From: Mesostigma viride
Taxonomy: Eukaryota; Streptophyta; Mesostigmatophyceae; Mesostigmatales; Mesostigmataceae
Assembly (NCBI GenBank): GCA_009746045.1
Contig: RPFO01000164.1
Location: 3,791,740-3,855,739, forward strand
Length of the DNA: 64,000 nt
Direction of reading: 5' to 3'
Numbering within the stretch: position 1 is the stretch's first letter; each line of letters starts with the position of its first letter. Positions 10,065 to 18,732 of the stretch are shown one piece after another. Under the pieces are notes generated by a model. That model saw nothing but the letters and a program-made list of their open reading frames with translations. It ran no database searches and was not told the DNA's origin. The position numbers and the translations under genes were made by a program.

Positions 10065-11350
10065 GGCTGGCCCGCCTTGGTCTGCCGGAGCTGGGTGTAG
10101 GTCGGCCATAGCTCCCGTCGCCGTTGTTGCTGGGCCAGGGTCAAGTCGTCGTCCACGGTGAAGGGAGTATTCGCGAGCCGCTTGCGGCGTCTGAGAAACG
10201 AAAGCTTGTCCGCTGGGCTATCAAAGATGAGAAGAAGCGGAGGCGCCCCTGCCTTACCCCGCGCGCGGGGGAGGCGGTGGGCGGTCAGCTTGATCTCACC
10301 AAGAAGGCCCATGCGTGCAAGGATTTTGCTCTCAAACGCACGTGCAAGCTTCTCGGAATTCTCACCTTCTTCCATGTCCAAGTTCTTGAGTATGGCGTTG
10401 AGGCTGCGCTTGGCGAGCTCGGCCTCCTCGCGGAGGTCAAGCGTCTGCCGCTGGAGCTGGGCTGCGACGGCGGAGGTGGTGGAGGTGGTATGTTGCTTAA
10501 GCATGTCCGCCCAGGTCGTGATGGGAGGAGCATCGCCGGCCGGGCCAGCCGAGGCTGGCTTGGCGGCAATGTCCTTCACTGCCTGGGCGGTGAGGCCTGC
10601 CGTGTTCTGCAAGACCTCGATAGCGATTGCATTATCCTTGAGGCGCTGGTCGATGTCGCGGAGCTGGGCGGTGATGGAGTCGGTGGAGGCGGAGGGGGGG
10701 GGGGTGGAGGCGAGGAGGGTGGCGGTGGCGGTGGGGATGGTGGGAAGCTCAGCAGCCAGCGTGCCACCAATTGCCGCCACATCTGCGGCAAGAGGGGTCA
10801 CGTGCTGCTCGAAAGCTTCCTTGAGGAGGGTGCGGATGGTGGCTTCGGTGGGGAAGGTGGAGGGGGGCGGTTTGGGAGCCCAGATCTCGGCTTCGGAGCG
10901 TCCAACAAGGGAGCAGAGGGCGAAGCGTTGGAGCTTGGGGCGACTCATGCGGGGAAGGACGGGGAGAGTCTCGGCGGGGTCGACAAGCTGGCCATTACCA
11001 GGCCCGCGGCCGCGGTTGTGGGACGTGAGGTACACGCACAGGGCTAGAAGCGAGGCGTGATTGCCGTGAAACACGTCTTCCATGAACCGACTGGGGCTGC
11101 GTTGCCAGAAGCCGGAGCTGTTGACGTCGAAGGAGGTCTCTTCCCAGGGCGGCTCAGCAGAGCGACTGCGCTTAGGATCAGGCGATGTAGATGGCGAGGC
11201 AAGCCCGGAAGGCTGGGCGAGCACCAGTGCACGACGAGTGTCACCGTTGCCATCTGGGCCGGTGGGCGAAGCTGCAGCCGAAGCTGCAGGCGTATTTTCA
11301 TTGCCGAGCGCAGCCGCCAGGCTGCGTTGCGTCGAGAGGCGTTTGCTCAT
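10058..11350 (-). CDS. L1-ORF1p-like RNA-binding protein of copy D
   Basis: This is the only uninterrupted ORF1 in the window (430 codons, of which the last few are read from element F). The N-terminus is MSKRLSTQRSLAAALGNEN, basic then Ala/Pro/Ser rich. A middle part has heptad-like segments (ITAQLRDIDQRLKDNAI, AAQLQRQTLDLREEAELA) suited to a coiled coil. The C-terminal third matches the L1 ORF1p RRM and CTD layout: LNAILKNLDM, then HRLPRARGKAGAP, DKLSFLRRRKRL and DDDLTLAQQQRRRELWP. The native end (VYWKGAAIYVGHKPW to the stop at 8265) lies beyond element F, giving about 457 residues originally. Family members bind LINE RNA as nucleic acid chaperones; RNA binding here is inferred. The start is supported by identical positions in copies A and E. 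Confidence 0.7.
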   Translation of the reverse strand: MSKRLSTQRSLAAALGNENTPAASAAASPTGPDGNGDTRRALVLAQPSGLASPSTSPDPKRSRSAEPPWEETSFDVNSSGFWQRSPSRFMEDVFHGNHASLLALCVYLTSHNRGRGPGNGQLVDPAETLPVLPRMSRPKLQRFALCSLVGRSEAEIWAPKPPPSTFPTEATIRTLLKEAFEQHVTPLAADVAAIGGTLAAELPTIPTATATLLASTPPPSASTDSITAQLRDIDQRLKDNAIAIEVLQNTAGLTAQAVKDIAAKPASAGPAGDAPPITTWADMLKQHTTSTTSAVAAQLQRQTLDLREEAELAKRSLNAILKNLDMEEGENSEKLARAFESKILARMGLLGEIKLTAHRLPRARGKAGAPPLLLIFDSPADKLSFLRRRKRLANTPFTVDDDLTLAQQQRRRELWPTYTQLRQTKAGQPV

Positions 11351-11694
11351 CGTATATTGCGTAATAGCGTCGGAAAATTACATCAGCATGTGCGTCGTAG
11401 AAAGACGCATCGATTGTGATATTCACGGCTAAATTCGGTGCTCAAACGTGAAAGTTATGAGCTCCGCCGTCAGCCATGGCTATCTCGTGGCTCGTGGCTC
11501 GAAAAAACTGTCCACTGGCATAGGCCATAGCATGGCTAAATTCTTAATGCAACATCCGGCCATGGGGGTCCCATTATAGGCATGTCTTGGCTAAATTCTG
11601 AAGGCAATATCCTTGGGGGCCATTATGGGCGCACATGCGCGTGGGCCACATGCTAGGCTAAGCCTGACTAATCTACACTACTGGTATGGATTCC

Positions 11695-12900
11695 CTAGTC
11701 TGAGGTGGCAGGAGGGGGCTGCCAGGGCTTGTGGTCAACGTGGATGACCGCCCCCCTCCAGTATACCGGCTTCCCCCCTGCGCTCTGCCGGAGCTGAAGG
11801 TAGGTCGGCCATAGCTCGCGTCGCCGCTGTTGCTGGGCCAGGGTCAAGTCGTCGTCCAGCGTGAAGCGAGTCCTCGAGAGCTTCTTGCGGCATGTAAGGA
11901 ACACCAGCTTGTCCGCCATGTACTTAAAGGTGAGGAGCACGGGTGCCGGGCCAGCCTTCCCCCGCGCGCGGGGGAGGCGGACAGCCGACATGTCCAGCTC
12001 ACCATGCAGTGAGTAGCATGGGGGCAAAAATGTCGCGCTTAAATGCCTCAAGAAGGCTCGTGGAGGTCTCACCTGCCGGCTGGTTGAAGTGCTTGACGAT
12101 GACCTTGTGGCTGCGCCGGGTGATGTCGGCTTCCTCGCAAAGGTCGAGGGCTTGTTGCTTGAGTTGTGCCGTGATGGTGGAGGTGGTGGAGGTGGTGTGC
12201 TGCTTAAGCAAGTCCGCCCAGGTGGAGGGAGCATCGCCGGCCGGGCCAGCAGGCGCCGGCTGGGCGGCGATGTCCTTCACCGCCTGGGCGGTGAGGCCGG
12301 CAGTGTCATGCAAGCTCTCAAGGGCGGTGCATGGCGGTGGCTTGAAGGCGTTGGTCGAGGTCGAGGAGCTGCATGGGCTTTGATGTCGGCAGTGGAGGCG
12401 GAAATGGCAGTGGAGGTGGCGGTGAGGTGAGGAAGTTCAGCAGCCAGCGGGCCACCCATTGCTGCGACGTCAGCAGCAAGGGGGGTCACGTGCTGCTGAA
12501 AGGCTTCCATGAGGATGGAACGGAGGGTGGGGGTGGAGATGGATGGAGCCCAGATCTCGCCGTCAGAGCGCTGGAGAAGGGAGTTGAGGATGGCGTGCTG
12601 GAGTTGGGGGCGGGGGCACCCGAACATCGTGCTGATGTTGTTCCAGCGGCGGCCGTCCGGGAGGAGGAGGCGATTGTTGTCGTGGTGATGGAGGCACAGG
12701 TCGTAAAGCAACAAGGCGTAGTCCCAGTAGAGGATGCAGTGCAGAGCATCGGACGGAGACATGTTGGTCCAGTCGTGATCATCGACCCATGGAAAGGTTG
12801 GAGCCGACAGCGCGGTTCCGAGGGGCGTGAAGACCCTCCTGTTTTGTCGGCGGAGTGGGCGCGTTTAGGGTCAGGCGATGCCGATGGCGAGGCGCTGGCC
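11695..12900 (-). pseudogene. L1-ORF1p-like protein, copy C, truncated and frameshifted
   Basis: From 12900 downward it reads ASPSASPDPKRAHSADKTGG, then in other frames the SPSDALHCILYWDYALLLYDLC and FGCPRPQLQHAILNSLLQRSDGEIW segments. The HTTSTTS linker, RLPRARGKAGP and DDDLTLAQQQRRRELWPTY follow, ending GAVIHVDHKPWQPPPATSD at the stop near 11695. At least two frameshifts and the loss of the start codon make it non-coding. It is closer to copies A and B than to D and E, so two subfamilies are present. Confidence 0.65.
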
Positions 12901-13089
12901 GGGCCGGCAGCGATGTTGCTGCATATGTCGTAGTTATGTGATGTAGGTAGTTGTACCTTGTGCAGCCATGGCATGCAACCCTTGGATGTCCGTGTCAGAT
13001 TACTATTAATTTCTTCAGGGTTCTTCTTCTTTTCGGGGGTTTCCTTATGTTGAATGCCAATCTCACCTCCGTAATTTATCAAATTAATT
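12901..13089. other. Older sequence between retroelements C and E
   Basis: This short stretch follows the GGGCCGGCA repeat of copy C and precedes the tail of copy E. It shows no gene or repeat I can identify and is probably the ancestral DNA into which the stack inserted. Confidence 0.3.
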
Positions 13090-13426
13090 TGGAACATAAC
13101 TCGGACGTTGGGAGTAAATGTAGCACATATCCCTGAGAAGGGGCATATGGCTTTTAATACATTCTGGGCTACTTCATGCAAGGGTGGGAATGTAAGCTAC
13201 CTTTGCTCTAGGTGCACCAGGGCATGCATGCACCTGCATGCACCCTCATGATCTATCACGCTATGCCCAGCTAAGGGGGAGCATGTCATGTGGGGGAAGA
13301 TAATCATGGCTATACAAGAGCTAGGGCATGGCTTAGAACTCAGCAGAGAGTAACTCCCTGCATGGGCACTGCATAATAAAATAAAGCTAGGCATCATCTG
13401 GAGGGTGGCTCATCATAGGCACACAT

Positions 13427-14156
13427 TAAAAAAAAAAAATTAAATTATAACATGCCTCCGTTGGGAGATCATGTAGCATATATTCCATGATGGATGGGGT
13501 GGAGGAAGCCGCGTAATCGAACTATCCTAACTCTAAGCTATCTAGTCTAGAAAATCCTAACTACACTACTCATCAAAACGCCGCCTCCGCTTGGGGGGAG
13601 GGGGCTTGCCCACAGGGTCGGGCGTGTGCGCCTTGACAATCCTCTTCCACCGCGTCTTGTCCTGCATGGCAGTCCAAAGACGGCAGAGAGAGTGGATGCG
13701 GTGCTCAAACTAGGCTGGGACCACTATGAGGTCGTCCAGCAACATCTGGATGTAGTTCGTGACAGGTTTCCCTGTACCCTTTCGGGAATGCCCTCGGGGC
13801 CAGGCCAGGTCAGAATGTACGTGGCGCCCTGGCTGGCCAAGCCGCTGGGGGCCGGCCAGACCAAGGGCGATGTCGACCTGGCTGGTGCGAGCAAGGTGTC
13901 CTACAAATGCTATCCTACGCTGCCTAAGCTCGTCCGAAACACGAGGCATGCCATGATACAAAGACTCTGATGACGGACGCTCGGAAAACCCTACGTTAAC
14001 TGACCTGTCGGAGCATCCTGTAAACCGTACCGTCTAGCCTAGCTGCCAGTTTGGGTGGGAGTGTCCACGCCTCGGCGCCATACGTGAGCACCGTGAGGAC
14101 GAGGACCTTGAAGAGCATGCGCTTGCGGTCATGCTCGCCCAGGCCCTTCGAGCGCC
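13427..14156 (-). mobile_element. 3' fragment of an RT-bearing LINE (RT C-terminal region)
   Basis: AGGCACACAT at 13417-13426 and 14157-14166 flanks the fragment as a 10-bp target duplication. On the minus strand it encodes, with breaks, VLTVLTYGAEAWTL, then LRQRRIAFVGHLART. This pair is typical of the C-terminal end of RTE/jockey-type LINE reverse transcriptases (YG.E.WTL and RRL.W.GH.LR). The remaining C-terminus is followed by a 3'UTR ending TGCTACATGATCTCCCAACGGAGGCATGT and a T/A-rich tail. That end resembles the 3' end of the ORF1-only elements, so this could be the family that mobilises them. Confidence 0.6.
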
Positions 14157-14244
14157 AGGCACACATGTACATTACGCTAAGAATGCTAGGCCTCAGCTGG
14201 TATAGTGCCTGTAGTAGGCGGGCATGTACAAGGCCACTGTCTAA

Positions 14245-15683
14245 CTACTCTGCACTACTTCTGCTGTATTCCCCTAGGCTGGGGCTTCTGGAGTCGCTGG
14301 GGCCGCGGTGGTTGAGGGGTTCGCGTGCCAGGGCTTGTGGCCGACGTAGATCGATGGCCGCCCCCTTCCAGTACACCGGCTGGCCCGCCTTGGTCTGCCG
14401 GAGCTGCATGGAGGTAGGTCGGCCATATAGCTCCCGTCGCCGTTGTTGCTGCGCCAGGGTCAAGTCGTCGTCCACGGTGAAGTGAGTCTTCTCGAGCCGC
14501 TTGCGGCGTCTGAGAAACGAAAGCTGCTCCGCTGGGCTCTCAAAGATGAGAAGAAGCGGAGGCGCCCCTGCCTTACCCCGCGCGCGGGGGAGGCGGTGGG
14601 CGGTCAGCTTAATCTCACCAAGAAGGCCCGTGCGTGCAAGGATTTTGCTCTCAAACGCACGTGCAAGCTTCTCGGAATTCTCACCTTCCTCCATGTCGAA
14701 GTTCTTGAGTATGGCGTTGAGGCTGCGCTTGGCGAGCTCGGCCTCCTCGCGGAGGTCAAGCGTCTGCCGCTGGAGCTAGAGCTGGGCTGCGACGGCGGAG
14801 GTGGTGGAGGTGGTGTGCGCTGCTTAAGCATGTCCGCCCAGGACGTGATGGGAGGAGCATCGCCGGCCAGGCCAGCAGGGGCTGGCTTGGCGGCAATGTC
14901 CTTCACCACCTGGGCGGTGAGGCCTGCGGTGTTCTGCAGGACCTCGATAGCGATGGCATTGTCCTTAAGACGCTGGTCGATGTCGCGGAGCTGGGCGGTG
15001 ATGGCGTCGGAGGAGGGGGTGGTGGCGGTGGAGGGGGCGAGGAGGGTGGAGGTGGCGGACTGGCGGTGGAGATGGTGGGGAGCTCAGCAGCCAGCGTGCC
15101 GCCCATTGCCGCCACATCTGTGGTGCCAAGGGGGGTCACGTGCTGCTCGAAAGCTTCCTTAAGGAGGGTGCGGATGGAGGATTCGGTTAAGGTGGTGGTG
15201 AGGGGCTTGGGGGGCCAAAGCTCCTCGATGGAGCGTCCAAGGAGGGAAAAGAGGGCGTATTGCTGGAGGTGGGGGCGGCGGGTGGTGTGGATGCTTTGGT
15301 CGAAATAGCGCCTCTGAAGGAAGGCATTGAAGAGGCGGCCCTGGTGAGAAAGCTGCCTGCACAGTTCAAGAAGCGAGGCGTGCGATCCGAAAAACACCTA
15401 GGCCAGGATGCGATCGTGGGTGAGCTTGTCAAAAAAGCCGGGCTGGCTGGCGTCAAAGTCGAGCTCGTCCCAGGTCGGCTCGGCAGGGCGACTGCGCTTG
15501 GGCTCAGGCGACGCTGCGGGCGAGGTGAGCCCGGGGGGCTGGGCGATCGATCACTAGAGCTTGGCTAGTGGCGCCACTGCCTTCTGGGCCAGTGGGCGAA
15601 GCTGCAGCCGGAGCTGCAGACGTATTTTCATTGCCGAGCGAAGCCGCCAGGCTGCGTTGCGTCGAGGAGCGTTTTCTCGTCAT
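14245..15683 (-). pseudogene. L1-ORF1p-like protein, copy E, frameshifted
   Basis: The start at 15683 gives MTRKRSSTQRSLAASLGNEN, matching copy D. An internal stop interrupts DKLTHDRILA before MFFGSHASLLELC near 15397, and another frameshift lies near 14900. The C-terminal part (EGENSEKLARAFESKILAR, RLPRARGKAGAP, DDDLTLAQQQRRRE) is close to copy D. It is non-functional as it stands. Confidence 0.65.
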
Positions 15684-15835
15684 ATATTGCGTAATAGCTT
15701 CGGAAAATTATATCAGCATGTGCGTCGTAGAAAGACGCGTCGACTGTGATGTTCACGGCTAAAATCGGTGCTCAAACGTGAAAGTTATGAGCTCCGCCGT
15801 CAGCCATGGCTACCTCGTGGCTCGTGGCTCGTACC

Positions 15836-16270
15836 GTGCATGGTCCGTTCATCAAATGTTCTCAATGAATATATAGTAATGCAATGCTCACACGGGTCAT
15901 ATTCCACCCACAGGGGATGCCGGCTCGTAATTCGACGGGTCCGATTGCACATGCACCCTGTGGCATGCCTGAGGCACGAGGGAATCAAGGGGGGGCAGTC
16001 TTTACCCTCCTGCCCGCTGTGCACGTACTCTGACCGGGATTAAAAGCACTCTGGTGCTCCGTGACTCCCCAACGGGAGCACCTGTTTAATTAATTATTTT
16101 AATTAAGCGCGGAAGAGGCGCTAGATAGATAGCTAGGATTGTTAGACTAGATTAGCCTAGCATAGATTAGATTCCCACGGCGCTTAGTCACCACCCGCGG
16201 GCCCATATATCAGTCCATGGAATGTGTGCTACATGACCCCCCAACGGAGGCATTTTATAATTTAGTTTAT
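15836..16270 (+). mobile_element. Plus-strand LINE 3' ends (fragments)
   Basis: Two segments resemble the common LINE 3' end in plus orientation: GACTCCCCAACGGGAGCACCTG followed by TTAATTAATTA near 16062-16100, and TGTGCTACATGACCCCCCAACGGAGGC near 16226-16254 followed by an AT-rich tail. They look like short 5'-truncated insertions. The remainder shows no gene. Confidence 0.4.
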
Positions 16271-16846
16271 TTTTTATGGGTGGAAACCCAGGCAACTATC
16301 TACGAATGGTCCAACACTGGAAAGTGTCCTAGACTATGGCTCAGCCCACAAACGGCTCGGCCCTGATTGCCGGCGCCCCAGGTCGGCGCCGGCACTAACC
16401 ATACGTAACATATGCTAGTAAAAGCACCTACGTACGAACCCATCAACCCTCCCAATAAAGGGTACGTAGCTAATCACAAATAGCCCAACTGCAATACATT
16501 GTTATGGCCAAGTGTCCTAGAAAGAACCCTAATTAAATAGGCTTGGGCGTGACAAGAAACACGAGGCAGGCCTGGATTCGAGGGTTCACAGGGTTTCACT
16601 TTGCCGTCTGGAACTGTTTTCATCATTTGTTGTTCTCGCACACAAGCTAAAATGATAATAAAGTGCTTCTTGTCTCATGGAATTGAAAGCTCCCTGCTTC
16701 ATATATGCCCTACTGTGTGGTACTGGCTCCATTTCAGCCTGCACTCAAGCCTATTGGTAATACCTCTACCTGTACAAAAGTTTCTAGACAAGGCGCGTTG
16801 GCCTGCCTCAACATGGTCCGCTTGCAGACACTTGACTAGTCAGCAA
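16271..16846. other. 3' flank of the TPR gene, no gene seen
   Basis: This stretch should contain the 3'UTR of the minus-strand TPR gene. It has a GC-rich near-palindrome, GCCGGCGCCCCAGGTCGGCG, near 16368 and no reading frame I would defend. Confidence 0.3.
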
Positions 16847-18655
16847 TCAAGAGATCTCCATCCACGCCATCTGTACCGGCCTCTCGGCAATAACGGGCCG
16901 AAACGATGGCCCAAACAACTTCTCCATATCGCCATTCGCGCCACCCTCATGTTCCCCAGGCACCCTGCCGCCACCTGGGCCCGCCCTCATCCACGGCCGG
17001 CCAGCACTTTGCACCCTCGTGTCGCTGGTATGACCCCCCTGACTGGCCCCCCCCCTGTCACTGCCCCCTCTGTCCTTTATGCTTTGAGGCCTCGGGACAT
17101 GCCGGCCACCGCCACCGATGCTACTGCTGCCATTCTCCACCATTCTTTCTGATGACCCCCGGTTCACACCCCCCACTCCAGCGTGAACCCAACCTGCTGA
17201 ATACATGCTACTGCTGACTGGTCCGTGTGGCCGGGGCTTCCCGCTGACATGACTCTGCATGGCCAGCAGGGAACGGCTGTCCGCATAAGGGGACGACTGC
17301 AGCTGGAGCGCGCTGAAGCTGACGCACGGCACGTCAACACTTGACCCCTTGGAGGCCGACTCACGTGATGGAGGCAAGTCGCGGCCGCAAGCGACGCGGG
17401 AGCGGTGGTTACTGGCGACGCTACGCCGCGAAGAACTGGATGCGTGCGAGGCGGACGACTTGACGCTCGTGGCCGAGGTCGTGGACAGGGAGGGCACCAG
17501 GGGGGCTGGGGCTAGCAGCGCCTGGTTATGCTTGCGCCGGAAATCCCGCAGGCTCTTGCTGAGTGCTTGGTACATCGGGTTTTCTTTGCCCCAGCACGCG
17601 AGCGCCGTGGCCACCGCCTTACGGTAAGAGTCCTCCGCCGCGTGGTACTGCTGCAAGCACTCTTGTTCCACCGCCATGTTGTGGTAGGCGACAGCCAGCA
17701 CGCTCTGCAGGTGGTGCGGGATCTCGCTGATGTCATCTGGCCGGGACCCTGCGATGCCGTGCGCCTGATCCCCGGGGCGCTCGAGTGGTGGCTCCGCTGC
17801 ATCCGTCTGGCAATGGTTGGAAGGGAGGTCGTCTCCGTGGCCCAATCCGGCTCTACCGCCGTTACGTACGAATCCGTTAGAATTGTTATCAGGGCGGGCG
17901 GATTCTTCCTCCTCCGTCTGGGAAAAATTCTTGGCATGTTTGTGAATCCAGTCTACCGCCGTGAAAGCGTGCACGAGGGCGTCTTTATGCCGCCCTAGCT
18001 GACTCAACGTGACGCAGGCATTCAGGTGAGTACCAGCAGGGTTTTCAGCATTGTCCGGGTTTTCCGCTTCAATTCGAAGAGCCTTTTCGAGGTATTGCAG
18101 CGACAAACGGAGTTTCTTAATGCGCTTGAAGTAGCATCCCATATTGTTTAGGGTCACAGCACGCAAGCGAAGGCGGGAGGCTGAGAATTCCCGCAAGCAT
18201 CCGTCAGACTGTGTCAGGATTTCGGCCTTCTTCAGCAGGTCGTGAGCCTGGGGAAACTGCTCATCCTCGCAAAGTTGCATAGCGAGCACGTTATAGGATG
18301 TGGTTAAAATTGCCCCAGCCTCAGCGACTTGGGAGCTGGATACACCATGCAAGCGCGTCTTCAGCACGAGCATTTCTTCCTTCCATCGTAGCGTTTCCTG
18401 CAGCGGCCTGTTGGAGGCCTCCAGTTGTTCACACATGGCGGATGCATGGGCAATTTGCGCCTCCAAATCATTCTTGAAAGCATCCCGGGAAGAAGGGCTA
18501 AAGTCTCGAGCTTCCATTTCCCGTTGAGTCCACGCTTCCCCGAAAGCTACGCCATAGCCAAAGCCCTTAACTTCACCAGGCACTGTAAGTACCTTGTACT
18601 GCCTATTCGAGCTAATTGCGGTGGTTGCCGTGTGTTGCCACAATAATTGCCCCAC
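16847..18655 (-). CDS. TPR-repeat protein, host gene
   Basis: The frame has 602 codons without interruption. An N-terminal helical part (about 50-105) precedes TPR-like helices at about 110-150 (YNVLAMQLCEDEQFPQAHDLL), 165-195 (LNNMGCYFKRIKKLRLSLQYL), 208-240 (THLNACVTLSQLGRHKDAL) and 318-352 (VAYHNMAVEQECLQQYHAAE). An acidic Asn/Ser linker lies near 245-305, and the tail after 380 is Ser/Gly/Pro rich and disordered, ending AWMEIS. TPR proteins are protein-protein scaffolds; similar architecture occurs in flagellate protists, so a ciliary role is possible but not shown. The true start is uncertain: the first 25 residues look unlike coding sequence, Met47 (18517) is a good alternative, and ACTTACAG just before codon 26 could be a splice acceptor. 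A transposable element begins about 80 bp upstream. Confidence 0.75.
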   Translation of the reverse strand: MGQLLWQHTATTAISSNRQYKVLTVPGEVKGFGYGVAFGEAWTQREMEARDFSPSSRDAFKNDLEAQIAHASAMCEQLEASNRPLQETLRWKEEMLVLKTRLHGVSSSQVAEAGAILTTSYNVLAMQLCEDEQFPQAHDLLKKAEILTQSDGCLREFSASRLRLRAVTLNNMGCYFKRIKKLRLSLQYLEKALRIEAENPDNAENPAGTHLNACVTLSQLGRHKDALVHAFTAVDWIHKHAKNFSQTEEEESARPDNNSNGFVRNGGRAGLGHGDDLPSNHCQTDAAEPPLERPGDQAHGIAGSRPDDISEIPHHLQSVLAVAYHNMAVEQECLQQYHAAEDSYRKAVATALACWGKENPMYQALSKSLRDFRRKHNQALLAPAPLVPSLSTTSATSVKSSASHASSSSRRSVASNHRSRVACGRDLPPSRESASKGSSVDVPCVSFSALQLQSSPYADSRSLLAMQSHVSGKPRPHGPVSSSMYSAGWVHAGVGGVNRGSSERMVENGSSSIGGGGRHVPRPQSIKDRGGSDRGGASQGGHTSDTRVQSAGRPWMRAGPGGGRVPGEHEGGANGDMEKLFGPSFRPVIAERPVQMAWMEIS

Positions 18656-18732
18656 TTCCGGAACTTAACAGTAGAGGCTTGAGCTCTTGCCTGTTGGCAT
18701 GCCACTTGCCACACGCCCACACCAAGCCAATA

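Larger units (their letters stand above)
7826..11526 (-). mobile_element. ORF1-only LINE copy D, full length, best preserved ORF1
   Basis: Perfect 12-bp repeats GGCATAGGCCAT at 7814-7825 and 11527-11538 flank it. It runs on the minus strand from the CGAGCCACGAGCCACGAG start near 11510 to the CTCCCAACGGAG plus TTAATTAATTAATTAA end near 7826. Element F (8370-10064) is inserted near the end of ORF1. Without F the element is close to 2.0 kb and contains a single open reading frame and no RT. Confidence 0.75.
7529..12900 (-). mobile_element. ORF1-only LINE copy C, 5' truncated, host of copy D
   Basis: This copy is split in three: ORF1 and first 3'UTR part at 11527-12900, the rest of the 3'UTR at 7529-7825, and the last tail bases at 5804-5809 beyond the TTAA element B. 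Copy D interrupts the 3'UTR and is bracketed by GGCATAGGCCAT. Rejoining restores the CTATGCCTATGCAGAGAG order seen in copies A and B. The 5' truncation lies in the ORF1 ASPSASPDPKR region. A GGGCCGGCA repeat (5794-5802 and 12901-12909) is the likely target duplication. Confidence 0.65.
13090..15835 (-). mobile_element. ORF1-only LINE copy E with LINE fragment inserted in 3'UTR
   Basis: The copy begins at the common 5' start near 15833 and ends in the 3'UTR and tail at about 13090-13105 (AAATTAATTTGGAACATAACTC). Its 3'UTR is interrupted at 13427-14156 by a piece of an RT-bearing LINE. It belongs with copy D by the QTKAGQPVYWKG C-terminus. No clear target duplication was found for copy E. Confidence 0.6.

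Noticed and set aside
10124..11060. 300-codon plus-strand frames rich in Gly or Ala
   Set aside because: They are antisense shadows of the GC-rich ORF1 of copy D, which has family motifs and matches the other four copies.
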